DNA of 64,000 nt from Eunapius fragilis (lineage: Eukaryota > Porifera > Demospongiae > Spongillida > Spongillidae). Location: positions 11,946,279 to 12,010,278 of the forward strand of contig OY811972.1 in the NCBI GenBank assembly GCA_963681505.1, read 5' to 3'. Positions 26,301 through 35,370 of the stretch are shown piece by piece. The position numbers were made by a program, and so were the translations under genes. Each line of letters begins with the position of its first letter. The first letter of the stretch is position 1. A model generated the notes under the pieces. That model was not told where the DNA came from and ran no database searches. It was given only the letters and a program-made list of their open reading frames with translations.

Positions 26301-29300
26301 GTCCTGAAAATAAGAGAAGGAACAAAGGCATCACAGATGCACATCAGAATTCTACATCCTGCAGGCATCCACAGTGGGGCTGTGTTGAATAATTACATGT
26401 AATTTAAATATGTGCTGCATTCAGAATTTTGCATGAGTTATTAAAATAAAGTCTATTCAGATTCAGTCTCTCTCTATATACATGCATACTTTAATGCATC
26501 ACTTGGTTAGATCATAGGTACATGTATCTAGGTATTCTTCTATCTATGGTTACATCATGGCTAGGTCTCATGTACATGTACATGCACGTTGTTAGCATGA
26601 CCATTGAAAATCTAGCACAGAATAATAGTTACGATCTCATTAAACATGATCTTGACGATGACTGTGGATTACAAAGGATTACAAATACAACACATAGAGG
26701 TGGTGGACAGTGAAAATAGAGGTGGTGGTCTGTAGGGATAGAGGTGGTGGTCTGTAGTGATGGATGAGGTGGTCTGTGGGAGGTGATGGTCTGTCGGGAT
26801 AGAGGTGGTGGTCTGTGGGAATAGAGGTGATAGTCTGTAGGGATAGAGGTGGTGGTCTGTGGGGATAGAGGTGGTGGTCTATAGGGATAGAGGTAATGGT
26901 CTGTGGGGATAGAGGTGGTGGTCTGTAGGGATAGAGGTGGTGGTCTGTATGGATAGAGGTGGTGATCTGTAGAGATAGAGGTAGTGGTCTGTGTGGATAA
27001 AGGTGATGGTTTGTAGGGGTAGAGGTGGTGGCTTTCAGGATAGAGGTGGTGGTTTGTAGAGATAGATGTAGTGGTCTGTGGGGATAGAGGTGGTGGTCTG
27101 TAGGGATAGGGGTGATGGTCTATGTGGATAGAGGTGGTGGTCTGTAGGGATAGAGGTGGTGGTCTGTAGAGATAGAGGTTATGGTCTGTAGGGATAGAGG
27201 TGGTGGTCTGTAGGGATAGAGGTTGTGGTCTGTAGGGATAGAGGTGGTGGTCTTAGGGATAGAGGTGGTGGTCGTAGGGATAGAGGTGGTGGTCTGTAGG
27301 GATAGAGGTGGTGGTCTGTAGGGATAGAGGTGGTGGTCTGTAGGGATAGAGGTGGTGGTCTGTATGGATAGAGGTGGTGATCTGTAGAGATAGAGGTAGT
27401 GGTCTGTGTGGATAAAGGTGATGGTTTGTAGGGGTAGAGGTGGTGGCTTTCAGGATAGAGGTGGTGGTTTGTAGAGATAGATGTAGTGGTCTGTGGGGAT
27501 AGAGGTGGTGGTCTGTAGGGATAGGGGTGATGGTCTATGTGGATAGAGGTGGTGGTCTGTAGGGATAGAGGTGGTGGTCTGTAGAGATAGAGGTTATGGT
27601 CTGTAGGGATAGAGGTGGTGGTCTGTAGGGATAGAGGTTGTGGTCTGTAGGGATAGAGGTGGTGGTCTTAGGGATAGAGGTGGTGGTCGTAGGGATAGAG
27701 GTGGTGGTCTGTAGGGATAGAGGTGGTGGTCTGTAGGGATAGAGGTGGTGGTCTGTAGGGATAGAGGTGGCGGTCTGTAGGGATAGTGGTGGTGGTCTGT
27801 AGAGATAGAGGTTGTGGTCTGTAGGGATATAGGTGGTGGTCTTAGGGATAGAGGTGGTAGTCTGTAGGGATAGAGGTGGTAGTCTGTAGGGATAGAGGTG
27901 GTTCTCTGTAGGGATAGAGGTGGTGGTCTGTAGGGAAAGAGATGTGGTCTGTAGGAATAGAGATGGTGGTCTAAGGTGGTGGTCTGTAGGGATTGAGATG
28001 GTAGTCTGTACTTCACTATGCACACCAATGGCCTGTGATTATTATTACATGTACATGCTAAAATTAAGTGTGTTCCTTTTCTCAAAGCCAAATCACGTAC
28101 GGGTACCAGCACATGTAGGCCACTGGATGGAGCAGACCATTTCTTCGTACCAACCTTATCAGCCTGAATGATACTCGCTCCTGCTTCAATGAGTTTCTTT
28201 ACTACTTCAAGGTGTCCATTTCGGCTTGCTGTCCACAATGGACTCCGACCATCCTAATAGAAGAGTGATCAATGTATCTGTATCAAATAACTGTAAGATG
28301 TCTAATGTGTGTGCATGATGTACACATGTACATAACCATGACAACCACATGTGACTATGCGCACAAAGACCAGTGAGTATGATGATAGTAATTTTGAACA
28401 GTGACATACACATAAGCCAAGAACATCAATGTTGCTGGTCACTGTCCCACATGTGCGATGCTGTTTGATTAATGATGGAGCTACGAACATGGGAACATGA
28501 TCAATGGCACACAAAGTCATGTCTCACCTCATCAGTGGCATCAACATTAACCCCTCCATCAAGAAGCCCAATCACCTCTTCAGTACTGCCATCTGTTGCA
28601 GCAGCTATTAGCATCTCTTCCAGTTCCTACAGAGATACAACATGGGTGAACAGATATGGTAGAACCCTATATGGACAACTGTTCTCATCAAGCTGTTAGA
28701 GATATAGTGGTAAAGGCAATGTTTGTCATGATGGACATTGATGAATTGTAGCTGCATTATTTTTAACCCCACATGCATAAGTGCAAGTTCACATTACGGC
28801 TCCACCTCACCAACATGTCCCACCCCCAGCACTGTACACACTCTACTGCATAATATAATATGTCAGCAAGACACATCGGTCTGACCTTATCCTGTTGGTT
28901 GGCCTGTGCACCCATATCTGACAGCAATTTAACACACCCATCATGGCCAGCTGCTGTAGCATACATGAGTGGAGTCCCTCCATTCTGTAAGGAGATGGTT
29001 ATATCACATGGTGTGTGTGCACAAACAATGGAGGTCTGGGGATGCAGGTATTTTCCCTACTGCTTAGGGGAATCAATGATAATGGTTGTAATAATACCAG
29101 TAGTAATTAGAATACAGCATAATGAAATCATGTAACCTGATTGGTCAATGCCAATTGAAGGTACATCTATTAATAGATACCATATCCAGTGCATGTTTAT
29201 ATCATCTTTCTATTGCAGCAAAATATCTCATTCATAACGCGCCTACATAATAACTCTATTCATGAAGATTCATTACAAATGGGGAGGAGGAACTGGTCTG

Positions 29301-32300
29301 CTAAGACAACAGCACGTAACTTGGCCTTTGTATATAGCCCCTCACCGTAATGTAATATCACATAAATGACACATCACAGGGGCAGGGGGAGGGTAAACTA
29401 TAACAGTGACTCCAAAGTTTGCTTACCATTAAGTTATGCAGTTGTAGATTGGTATGCACCCACAGAACAACCCACTGAACAACCCACTGAACAACCCACT
29501 GAACAACCTACTGAACAACCCACTGAACAACCCACTGAACCACTCACTGAACAACCCACTGAACAACCCACTGAACAACCCACTGAACAACCCACTGAAC
29601 AACCCACTGAACAACCCACTGAACAACCCACTGAACAACCCACTGAACCCACTGAACAACACACTGAACAACCCACTGAACAACCCACTAAACAACCCAC
29701 TGAACAACCCACTGAACAACCCACTGAACAACCCACTGAAAAACCTACTGAAAAACCCACTGAACAACCCACTGAACAACCCACTGAACAACCCACTGAA
29801 CAACCTACTGAACAACCCACTGAACAACCCACTGAACAACCCACTGAACAACCCACTGAACAACCTACTGAACAACCCACTGAACAACCCACTGAACAAC
29901 CCACTGAACAACCCACCAAACAGCCCACCGAACAACCCACTGAACAACCCACTGAACAACCCACTGAACAACCCACTGAACAACCCACTGAACAACCCAC
30001 TGAACAACCCACTGAACAACCCACTGAACAACCCACTAAACAGCCCACTGAACAACCCACTGAACAACCCACTGAACAACCCACTGAACAACCCACTGAA
30101 CAACCCACTGAACAACCCACTGAACAACCCACTGAACAACCCACTGAACAACCCACTGAACAATCCACTGAACAACCCACTGAACAACCCACTGAACAAC
30201 CCACTGAACAACCCACTGAACAACCCACTGAACAAACCACTGAACAACCTACTGAACAACCTACTGAACAACCTACTGAACAACCTACTGAACAACCCAC
30301 TGAACAACCTACTGAACAACCCACTGAACAACCCACTGAACAAACCACTGAACAACCCACTGAACAACCCACTGAACAACCCACTGAACAAGCCTCTGAA
30401 CAACCCACTGAACAACCCACTGAACAACCCACTGAACAACCCACTGAACAACCCACTGAACAACCCACTGAACAACCCACTGAACAACCCACTGAACAAC
30501 CCACTGAACAACCCACTGAACAACCCACTGAACAACCCACTGAACAACCCCCCATCCCTGTCAGTCTAAGGCCATAACCTGCACCTACAGTCCACATAGA
30601 GATATTAATAGCTAGGCTTGTGAGATTTTTTTTGGTTGAATCCCGCCACGTTTTGAATAATTTGTTGAAAAAGACTATTTGCCTTACTAAGAAGCATATG
30701 TTTGTACACACCAACTAACCTTAGGCTGTTCTCCACAACCTCTCCAGTGTTTTACACCACTTGGTTTCATACCTACAGCCAATCAAAGCTAAGCTTTTGC
30801 ACCATATTTAATTAATGTCCATGGAGGTTACCAGTACATTTATAAAAATCCTGTTTGTATTGAATCCAAACAAATCTTTGCACTTCTCGTGAGGAACAGT
30901 AGATAAGCCACTAGTTTTTACAGTCAAATAATGTTTATTTTCCAAAAAGTCATTCTCTGATGTTGCTAGTATTCCCCACCACTCTACAAAGTGATCACAC
31001 TATCACAGTCACCTCATCACAGAATGCAACATGTCACCAAAAGAGACATTCTTCTCTCACCTTATCCTGGTGATGGGACTGGGCATCCCAATCCAACAGC
31101 GCTTCAACACACTCAACATGGCCAGCAAGTGCTGCCCAAATCAGTGGTGTCATTCCACCCTGTAAGGAGAAGATTATATCACAGGCTGGAAAGCCTGGGG
31201 AGGAGGAAGGGTCCCACTCAGAAAACGTGCACTGAGGGAGTTCAATTATGATGAGGGGGAGGGTCCAATATGAACAACCCTTGGATATGCTAAGGGTAGG
31301 CTAGACATATACAATTAGTTACAAGAAGTGTGCTCCATTTGGAGACAGAGTAGTCCTCATAGGTAATAGGTACCAAAACCAATGTATGAAAGATGGTGGG
31401 TATGAGGGTCCAGATGTTAGCAGTAAACTAGCTACATAAGTGCTTCAGAATAGAAATGACCAACACACAAAGTATTCAAGGGTGGAAATAACAGTCAGAC
31501 ATCGGACATTTTCTGAACAATTCCATGTTTTGTCTGTGCAATTTCGACCTTGTGCAGACAATTTGTCTGTACAATTTATTAGTAAGGTGGTGTTTAACTG
31601 GGATTGTTTGATATTAGCCACAGTGCATATTAATTAAATCAATTCATTTACACACGTTAACCTGAATCAAATAACTTAACCAGTAGGACAGTTGCAATAT
31701 CGGAAGTCTCGCTAGAGACTTCCATATAGGTTTTGACCCCGACTATGAATTTAATTAAAATCACGCGACCCTACCGTAGCTTCGCTCCCGACGATCGGAT
31801 CGTCTAACTTGTTGCTGCAATCGATCTAGAAGTCAAAACTGAGTAGTTTCGTTTTTGTTTCACGTCGTAGAACCGCGTGGTTGTCGAGAACGAAAAATAC
31901 TGCCGTCCTCGTTCCCCTTCCAAAAATAATGGGCGGGTCGTCTGCTTCTTCTTCTTCTTCTTCTTCTTCTTCTTGAGAACTCATAACTCGGGACAGGAAC
32001 ACTTTTAAGCAATGAAAATTGCACCAATAGCTTTAGAATTTGCTGGAGGACTCGCTTTGATACAAAAACGCCTAAAAGCCTATATACGGTCTTACCAATT
32101 CTAATTAAGCAAAGGTACCTAGAACATTTTCACAATACGTCTGGATGGAATTAAATCGGTTAAATGAAAGGGGGGAAACCTGCGATGCAACAGTGATTTG
32201 GGTGTTAAAAAAATTAAGGAAACAAGTAAATAAAAACATTCTCTCTGAGAAAGTTGGTGGGATATAGGTTTTTCAGGCAAATAGTATACTGGTGTAAAAA

Positions 32301-35293
32301 GCAAGGAAACAAGTTTCATCAGAAGGGAAAATGTAATAGTCCTATATTTAGCACAGAAACAGCATATGCCTTAGTCGAAGTGTGCTAAATATAGGACTAT
32401 TACATTTTCCCTTCTGATGAAACTTGTTTCCTTGCTTTTTACACCAGTATACTATTTGCCTGAAAAACCTATATCCCACCAACTTTCTCAGAGAGAATGT
32501 TTTTATTTACTTGTCATTATTAGATGCAGGTATTGTTGATGTCATGAGAAAAGAAGAAGGGTGAAGTATGAGACATATAGTAAGTGATGATAGGGAGTGT
32601 CATGATGCAGGTGTCATTACATTTACAAGGATATAGTTCAGGATTGTCACATTTCATCATGCTTGTGGTCAGTAGTGCATAGAAAATTATTATAAGAATG
32701 GCTGACCAACCCAGAGGTGCGGCTGACCAACCCAGGGGTGTGGTTGACCAACCCAGAGGTGTGGCTGACCAACCCAGGGGTGTGGCATACCAACCCAGGG
32801 GTGTGGCTGACCAACCCAGGGGTGTGGCATACTAACCTAGGGGTGTGGCTGACCAAATTTGGGAATGCTCAGAAATTTGTCTGAACAATTGTCAAAATTT
32901 CTTATTTCCACCACAGTGAATTGCTACTAAATCATGTTGCACACAATTTACTTTATATGAAAGCAAGTTGACACGAGCATCTCACCTCATCAGTGGCATC
33001 AACATTAACCCCTCCATCAAGCAGCCTGATCACCTCCTCAGTACTGCCATCTGCTGCTGCAGCTATTAGCATCCCTTCCAGTTCCTGCAGTGATATCAAC
33101 ATGGGTGAACAGATATGGTAGAACCCTATATGGACAACTATTCTCATCAGACTGCTGTTAGAGATGTAGTGGTAGAGGCAATGTTTGTCATGATGGACAT
33201 TGATGAATTACAGCTGTATTATTTTGAACCTCACATGTGTGAGTGCAAGTTCACATTACGGCTCCACCTCACCAACATGCCCCACCCCCCAGCACTGTAC
33301 ACACTCTACTGCATAATATAATATTCAGCAAGACACATTGGTCTGACCTTATCCTGTTGATTGGCCTGTGCACCCTTATCTGGCAGCAATTTAACACACC
33401 CATCATGGCCAGCTGCTATAGCATACATCAGTGGGGTCCCTCCATTCTGTAAGGAAATGGTCATATCACATGGTGGGTGCACAAACAATGGAGGTCTGGG
33501 GAGGAGGGTATTCTTACTACTGAGGGTAAATGAAATGTCAATGATAAAGAATTAGATATACCAGTAATACAGCATAATGAAATCATGTAAACTGATTGGT
33601 CAAAGCCAATTGAAGGTACATCTATTAATAGATGCCATATCCAATGCACGTTTATATATCTATTGCAACAAAGTATCTCGTTCACAAAGCACCAACACTA
33701 TAACTCTATTCGTGAACATTCATTACAAATGGGGAGGAGGAACTGGTCTGCTAAGGCAACTGTACGTAACTTGGCCTTTTAAATATATATAAGCACCTCA
33801 CCACACTTTACGTAATGTAATAAATGATGCATCACTTCTGTTAGGGGCAGGGATCATGTTTAGAATTTGTTGTGTACATATGTATGGTATGCTAACCACA
33901 ACTATTAACTCTTCTTCCTTGTATGGATGGGTTGAAAAAAATGGCAGGACCTGTAAACAGCATGATTTAACTTATCCCTCACTGATATATATTGTCACCT
34001 CATCAGGCAATGGAACAAAAAGACATTCTTCTCTCACCTTATCCTGGTGATGGGCCTGGGCACCCCTACCCATCAGCACATTCACACACTCAACATGGCC
34101 AGCTAGTGCTGCCCAAATCAGTGGTGTCATTCCACCCTGCAAGGAGAAAATTATATCACAGGCTGGAAAGCCTGGGGAGGAGGAAGGATCCCACACAGAA
34201 AATAAGCACTGAAGGAATTCATTTATCATGAGGGGGAGGGTCCACTAGAATGAGAATGGATACCCACAACAGAGCAGATCACACAGGTAATACTCATAGG
34301 TACCATAGCCAAGGTATGAAGGATGGTGCATGGGTGTGAGGGTGGAGTGATCCCGGTGTTAGCAGTACATGTGATTTAATTGCAAGAAAACAATATGTGA
34401 TAGACACACCGGAAGTTAAAGGTAAAACCTCCCGGTCACTACCATATTCATATATTTATTAGGTTGTGTCATCCCGGGAGCGGCGGCCATGTTTTTTGAT
34501 GTCTCCAGTTCATGTTTCAGATTATTTCAGTGGCGTAGCGAGGGGGGGTGGGGGGGGGGGGGGGGGGGGGGGCATATGTCCCCGGGCGCAGGGGATTAGG
34601 GGCGCCAAAATAGACTCTTTCCACAGATAATTATCGCGTTAACGCGAATGGGCCCCCGAGCACATCTTGAGCACTGAGGGAGTTCAACTGATGAAGGGGA
34701 GGGTCCACTAGAATGAGAATGGATACCCACAACAGAGCAGATCACAAGGTAATACTCATAGGTACCATAGCCAAGGTATGGAGGATGGTGTGTGTGTGAG
34801 GGTGGTGATCCCGGTGTTAGCAGTATAAATGATGAAAACAATACATACAAGTAGCTACATAAGTGCTTCAGTATTGAAATGGCCTAACACACCAAAGTTA
34901 CCTACATGTATTGCTACTAAATCATGTAGCACATCATTGTATGAAAGCAAATTGACACTCGCATCTCACCTCATCAGTGGCATCAACATTAACCCCTCCA
35001 TCAAGCAGCCTTATCACCTCCCCAGTACTGCCATCTCTTGCTGCAGCTATTAGCTTCCCTTCCAGTTCCTACAGTGATATACAAACTTTGGTGACAGACA
35101 CACCGGAGCTAAAGGTAAACCTCCCGGGTCACCACCATATTATATACAACATACTGATGACCAGTTCAATATGGGTCAATTATCTCAAACTCTTCTGCGT
35201 ACAGTCTTCATCATGACGTACCTCTTGGTCCACAGCAGGCTGTTTGACGGCTGCTGGTACTTCATCAAGGAGGCCGCTGGACTGTGTCTCCAT
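3694..35293 (-). CDS. Giant multi-exon ankyrin-repeat gene
   Basis: Read from high to low coordinates, exons are 35222-35293 (start ATG, 24 codons), 34970-35068, 34038-34136, 33348-33446, 32986-33084, 31061-31159, 28886-28984, 28528-28626, 28155-28253, 26205-26303, 24650-24748, 22981-23079, 22244-22342, 21687-21764, 20949-21047, 20581-20679, 17270-17368, 16132-16230, 14753-14851, 13396-13494, 11840-11938, 9870-9968, 7901-7999, 5978-6076 and 3694-3792. Almost every exon is 99 nt, phase 0 on both sides and bounded by AG/GT, so each is one 33-residue ankyrin repeat. Examples are DGRSPLWTASRNGHLEVVKK and NGGTPLMYAIAAGHDGCVKL. Ankyrin repeats bind proteins; no other domain, signal peptide or membrane segment is seen, so the partner is unknown. 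The 3' end is not found and may be lost. Treating it as one gene is inference from phase and strand; it could be two or more. Confidence 0.8.
4031..4319. mobile_element. Foldback MITE, copy 1
   Basis: This is a near-palindromic element whose two arms of about 130 bp are inverted copies. The left arm runs from GTAAAGAAAAACATTCTC through TTGGAGGCAACGGTGGTG; the right arm ends GAGAATGTTTTTCTTTACTT. Related copies with the same arm ends lie at 32218-32514 and 37466-37732. There is no coding capacity. It sits in an intron of the ankyrin gene, just upstream (gene sense) of the 3694-3792 exon. Confidence 0.85.
4371..4403. repeat. Poly(C) tract
   Basis: About 30 nearly uninterrupted cytosines lie in the ankyrin intron, between the MITE and the minisatellite. 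Similar runs occur at several other places in the window. Length in the assembly is likely unreliable. Confidence 0.9.
4463..5660. repeat. 22-bp minisatellite array
   Basis: Roughly 1.2 kb of the 22-bp unit with a few internal higher-order duplications. The block GAAAAGCTGTAGGGATAGAG appears at about 4909 and again near 5253, followed by the same variants. It forms the intron between the 5978-6076 and 3694-3792 ankyrin exons. Confidence 0.95.
5661..18218. repeat. Eight tandem exon-plus-minisatellite units (1.1-2.0 kb each)
   Basis: The landmark TGACTACACCAAAAAGTAC starts at 5661, 7583, 9553, 11520, 13033, 14437, 15816 (with one base change) and 16938. Unit lengths are therefore 1922, 1970, 1967, 1513, 1404, 1379 and 1122 bp. 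Each unit holds, in plus order, a unique-looking intron stretch, one 99-nt ankyrin exon (minus), a second intron stretch, and a 22-bp minisatellite block. Most blocks also contain a short inverted segment of the same minisatellite. Units differ by few substitutions, so duplication is recent. The copied intron includes a conserved small open frame (for example 6116-6334 plus) that I consider non-coding. Confidence 0.93.
18219..18226. repeat. 8-bp target-site duplication, left
   Basis: GGTCTGTG lies directly left of the TIR element and is repeated directly right of it at 20100-20107. Removing the element and one copy restores a normal minisatellite unit, which supports a true insertion rather than chance. 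Confidence 0.7.
18395..18605 (+). pseudogene. RecQ-like helicase N-terminal fragment
   Basis: From the ATG at 18395 about 70 codons read as the start of a RecQ-type helicase. FRVIKDVVCGRDKFVSLPTG is followed directly by YGKSLIYGVL, so the Walker A box (PTGYGKS) sits roughly 50 residues in, where RecQ helicase motif I is expected. Similarity ends near 18605 and the downstream frame is unrelated. No DEAD-box motif II or later helicase motif is present, so it is a remnant. Its position directly inside the left TIR suggests it was cargo or an essential gene of that transposon. Confidence 0.65.
18915..19268 (-). pseudogene. DIRS-type RNase H / recombinase junction fragment
   Basis: Two minus-strand frames carry retroelement motifs. 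One (about 19100-19200) reads PIQLYTDASGTCCFGVYMDG, the start of a DIRS-type RNase H with its TDAS box. The other (about 18930-19050) reads ASSTSTTYRARIRKYDAICH, the helical N-terminal domain of a tyrosine recombinase. This gene order (RT-RNase H followed by recombinase) is that of DIRS elements. Frame changes and missing parts show it is dead. The reading frame at 19375-19863 minus, next to it, has no feature I recognise. Confidence 0.55.
19328..19428. repeat. Perfect 24-bp inverted repeat
   Basis: Positions 19328-19351 (starting CTGCATTCAGAATGG) are the exact reverse complement of 19405-19428, with a 53-bp loop. Further partial copies of the word CATTCAGA lie in the loop. This would form a strong hairpin in either strand. 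It may be the end of a small foldback element nested in the DIRS debris. Confidence 0.85.
20100..20435. repeat. 22-bp minisatellite, fragment right of the TIR element
   Basis: This continues the array broken by the insertion at 18227-20099. Units are more diverged than in the 5.7-18 kb cluster and include deletions. It ends 146 bp from the 20581-20679 ankyrin exon. Confidence 0.9.
21048..21686. other. Ankyrin gene intron, no further feature
   Basis: AT-rich intron between the 20949-21047 and 21687-21764 exons. I see no exon with proper splice sites, no repeat array and no recognisable transposon in it. Confidence 0.6.
21836..22120. repeat. 42-bp minisatellite
   Basis: Six to seven imperfect copies of a 42-bp unit containing GGGACCAGCTCCACCATTGG and GGCCATGAT. 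Because 42 is a multiple of 3, frames on both strands stay open and give 14-residue repeats. The array lies in an intron of the ankyrin gene, about 120 bp from the 22244-22342 exon. The open frames are not bounded by splice sites and are taken as non-coding. Confidence 0.9.
23080..24649. other. Long ankyrin intron with (CA)n and a degraded MITE arm
   Basis: A (CA)n tract of about 23 units lies at 23311-23356. Around 24,455-24,510 the text TCTTTCTCTTATGAGAAAGT followed by TGGTGGGA resembles the arm of the foldback MITE family. No ankyrin exon with AG/GT borders is seen between the two flanking exons. Confidence 0.6.
24922..25135. mobile_element. 214-bp palindromic MITE
   Basis: The two ends are inverted copies beginning GCCCCCAATGCG. 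The arms continue for about 80 bp through AGATTGAAAAAAAA, TTTTTAAAATCA and CAGTAACCATTTA, leaving a central loop of about 50 bp. There is no coding capacity. It is bordered on its right by a second partial copy of the ankyrin exon-intron segment from 24713-24890. Confidence 0.85.
25159..25335 (-). pseudogene. Partial duplicate of an ankyrin exon and its 5' intron
   Basis: GAAACATGCTATCCACAATG and the next ~150 bp repeat the segment at 24715-24900, which covers the first part of the 24650-24748 exon and the intron before it. Here the acceptor is damaged (CACTCTAATAC instead of CACCCTAATAG) and the rest of the exon is missing, so it cannot be spliced as a repeat exon. The MITE lies between the two copies. 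Confidence 0.7.
25336..26204. other. Ankyrin intron, no gene seen
   Basis: Unique-looking AT-rich intron. The last 200 bp before 26205 resemble the intron stretch found next to the exons of the 5.7-18 kb array (GGTAATAACCAGCAAACAGC and the following ~150 bp). This shows that the 26205-26303 exon belongs to the same exon family. Confidence 0.6.
26695..28010. repeat. 22-bp minisatellite with a 415-bp higher-order duplication
   Basis: This is the longest uninterrupted block of the 22-bp unit. The stretch starting TGTATGGATAGAGGTGGTGA at 26946 recurs at 27361. The roughly 400 bp that follow look identical, including rare variants such as GGCTTTCAGGATAGAGG and GGTGGTCGTAGGG. It fills the intron between the 28155-28253 and 26205-26303 ankyrin exons. 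Confidence 0.93.
28985..29458. other. Ankyrin intron, no gene seen
   Basis: The segment around 29,090-29,350 (CATGTAACCTGATTGGTCAA) recurs at 33,580-33,830. It marks the duplicated three-exon module described for this gene. Nothing else is recognisable. Confidence 0.55.
29459..30550. repeat. 12-bp satellite (CCCACTGAACAA)n
   Basis: About 90 tandem copies of a 12-bp unit with scattered single-base variants. All frames on the plus strand and two or more on the minus strand stay open for over 1 kb. On the plus strand one frame encodes (TEQP)n, preceded by an unremarkable leader and closed by a stop at 30575-30577. There is no sign that this is a gene: no splice context, all frames equally open, and it lies in an intron of the minus-strand ankyrin gene. 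I annotate it as satellite. Confidence 0.92.
30578..31060. other. Ankyrin intron after the 12-bp satellite
   Basis: AT-rich and without exon, repeat array or transposon end that I can identify. It ends at the donor of the 31061-31159 exon. Confidence 0.55.
31690..32110. repeat. Dispersed repeat with a palindromic head, copy 1
   Basis: It starts with the palindrome GGAAGTCTCGCTAGAGACTTCC (written across 31699-31720), followed by TTTTGACCCCGACTATGAAT. It contains a (CTT)n tract at 31947-31975. A related copy at about 36682-37140 begins with another palindrome (GGAACTACGATAGTAGTTCC) followed by ATTGACCCTGGTCGTGAAT. The two copies share layout more than sequence, so family membership is tentative. 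Borders are approximate. Confidence 0.4.
32218..32514. mobile_element. Foldback MITE, copy 2
   Basis: This is a nearly perfect inverted repeat: AGGAAACAAGTAAATAAAAA at the left, and ATTTTTATTTACTTGT-like sequence closing the right arm. The arms of about 135 bp are almost identical and the loop is about 30 bp. Of the three family members this has the best-preserved arms, so it may be the most recent insertion. It lies in an ankyrin intron. Confidence 0.9.
32697..32860. repeat. ~21-bp minisatellite
   Basis: Seven to eight copies of GCTGACCAACCCAGGGGTGTG with variants (GCATACCAACCC). It lies in an ankyrin intron 126 bp from the 32986-33084 exon. Confidence 0.9.
34528..34625 (+). mobile_element. 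hAT-like terminal fragment with poly(G)
   Basis: CAGTGGCGTAGCGAGG is a common type of hAT terminal inverted repeat start in invertebrates. It is followed by a run of about 28 G and GGCGCCAAAATAGAC. No matching inverted end is seen nearby, so only one end seems present, or the rest is lost. It sits in an ankyrin intron between the 34970-35068 and 34038-34136 exons. The sequence on its right repeats the intron segment on its left (ACTAGAATGAGAATGGATAC at about 34232 and 34708). Confidence 0.5.
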
Positions 35294-35370
35294 CACTTGG
35301 AAAGAACGTCGCAAATTAATATTATAGCGAGAAAGGATGTTGTTTTAATGGTTGCGCATGCGCAGTAAGC
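35294..35370 (-). promoter_or_regulatory. Ankyrin gene promoter with NRF1-type palindrome
   Basis: The perfect palindrome TGCGCATGCGCA lies at 35353-35364, 60 bp upstream of the putative start codon. This matches the consensus of NRF1, a factor that typically binds core promoters of broadly expressed animal genes. No TATA box is placed convincingly. The role is inferred from motif and position. Confidence 0.5.

Noticed and set aside
29366..30577. 403-residue (TEQP)n protein
   Set aside because: All frames of the 12-bp satellite are open, and it lies in an intron of the minus-strand gene with no independent evidence of a gene.
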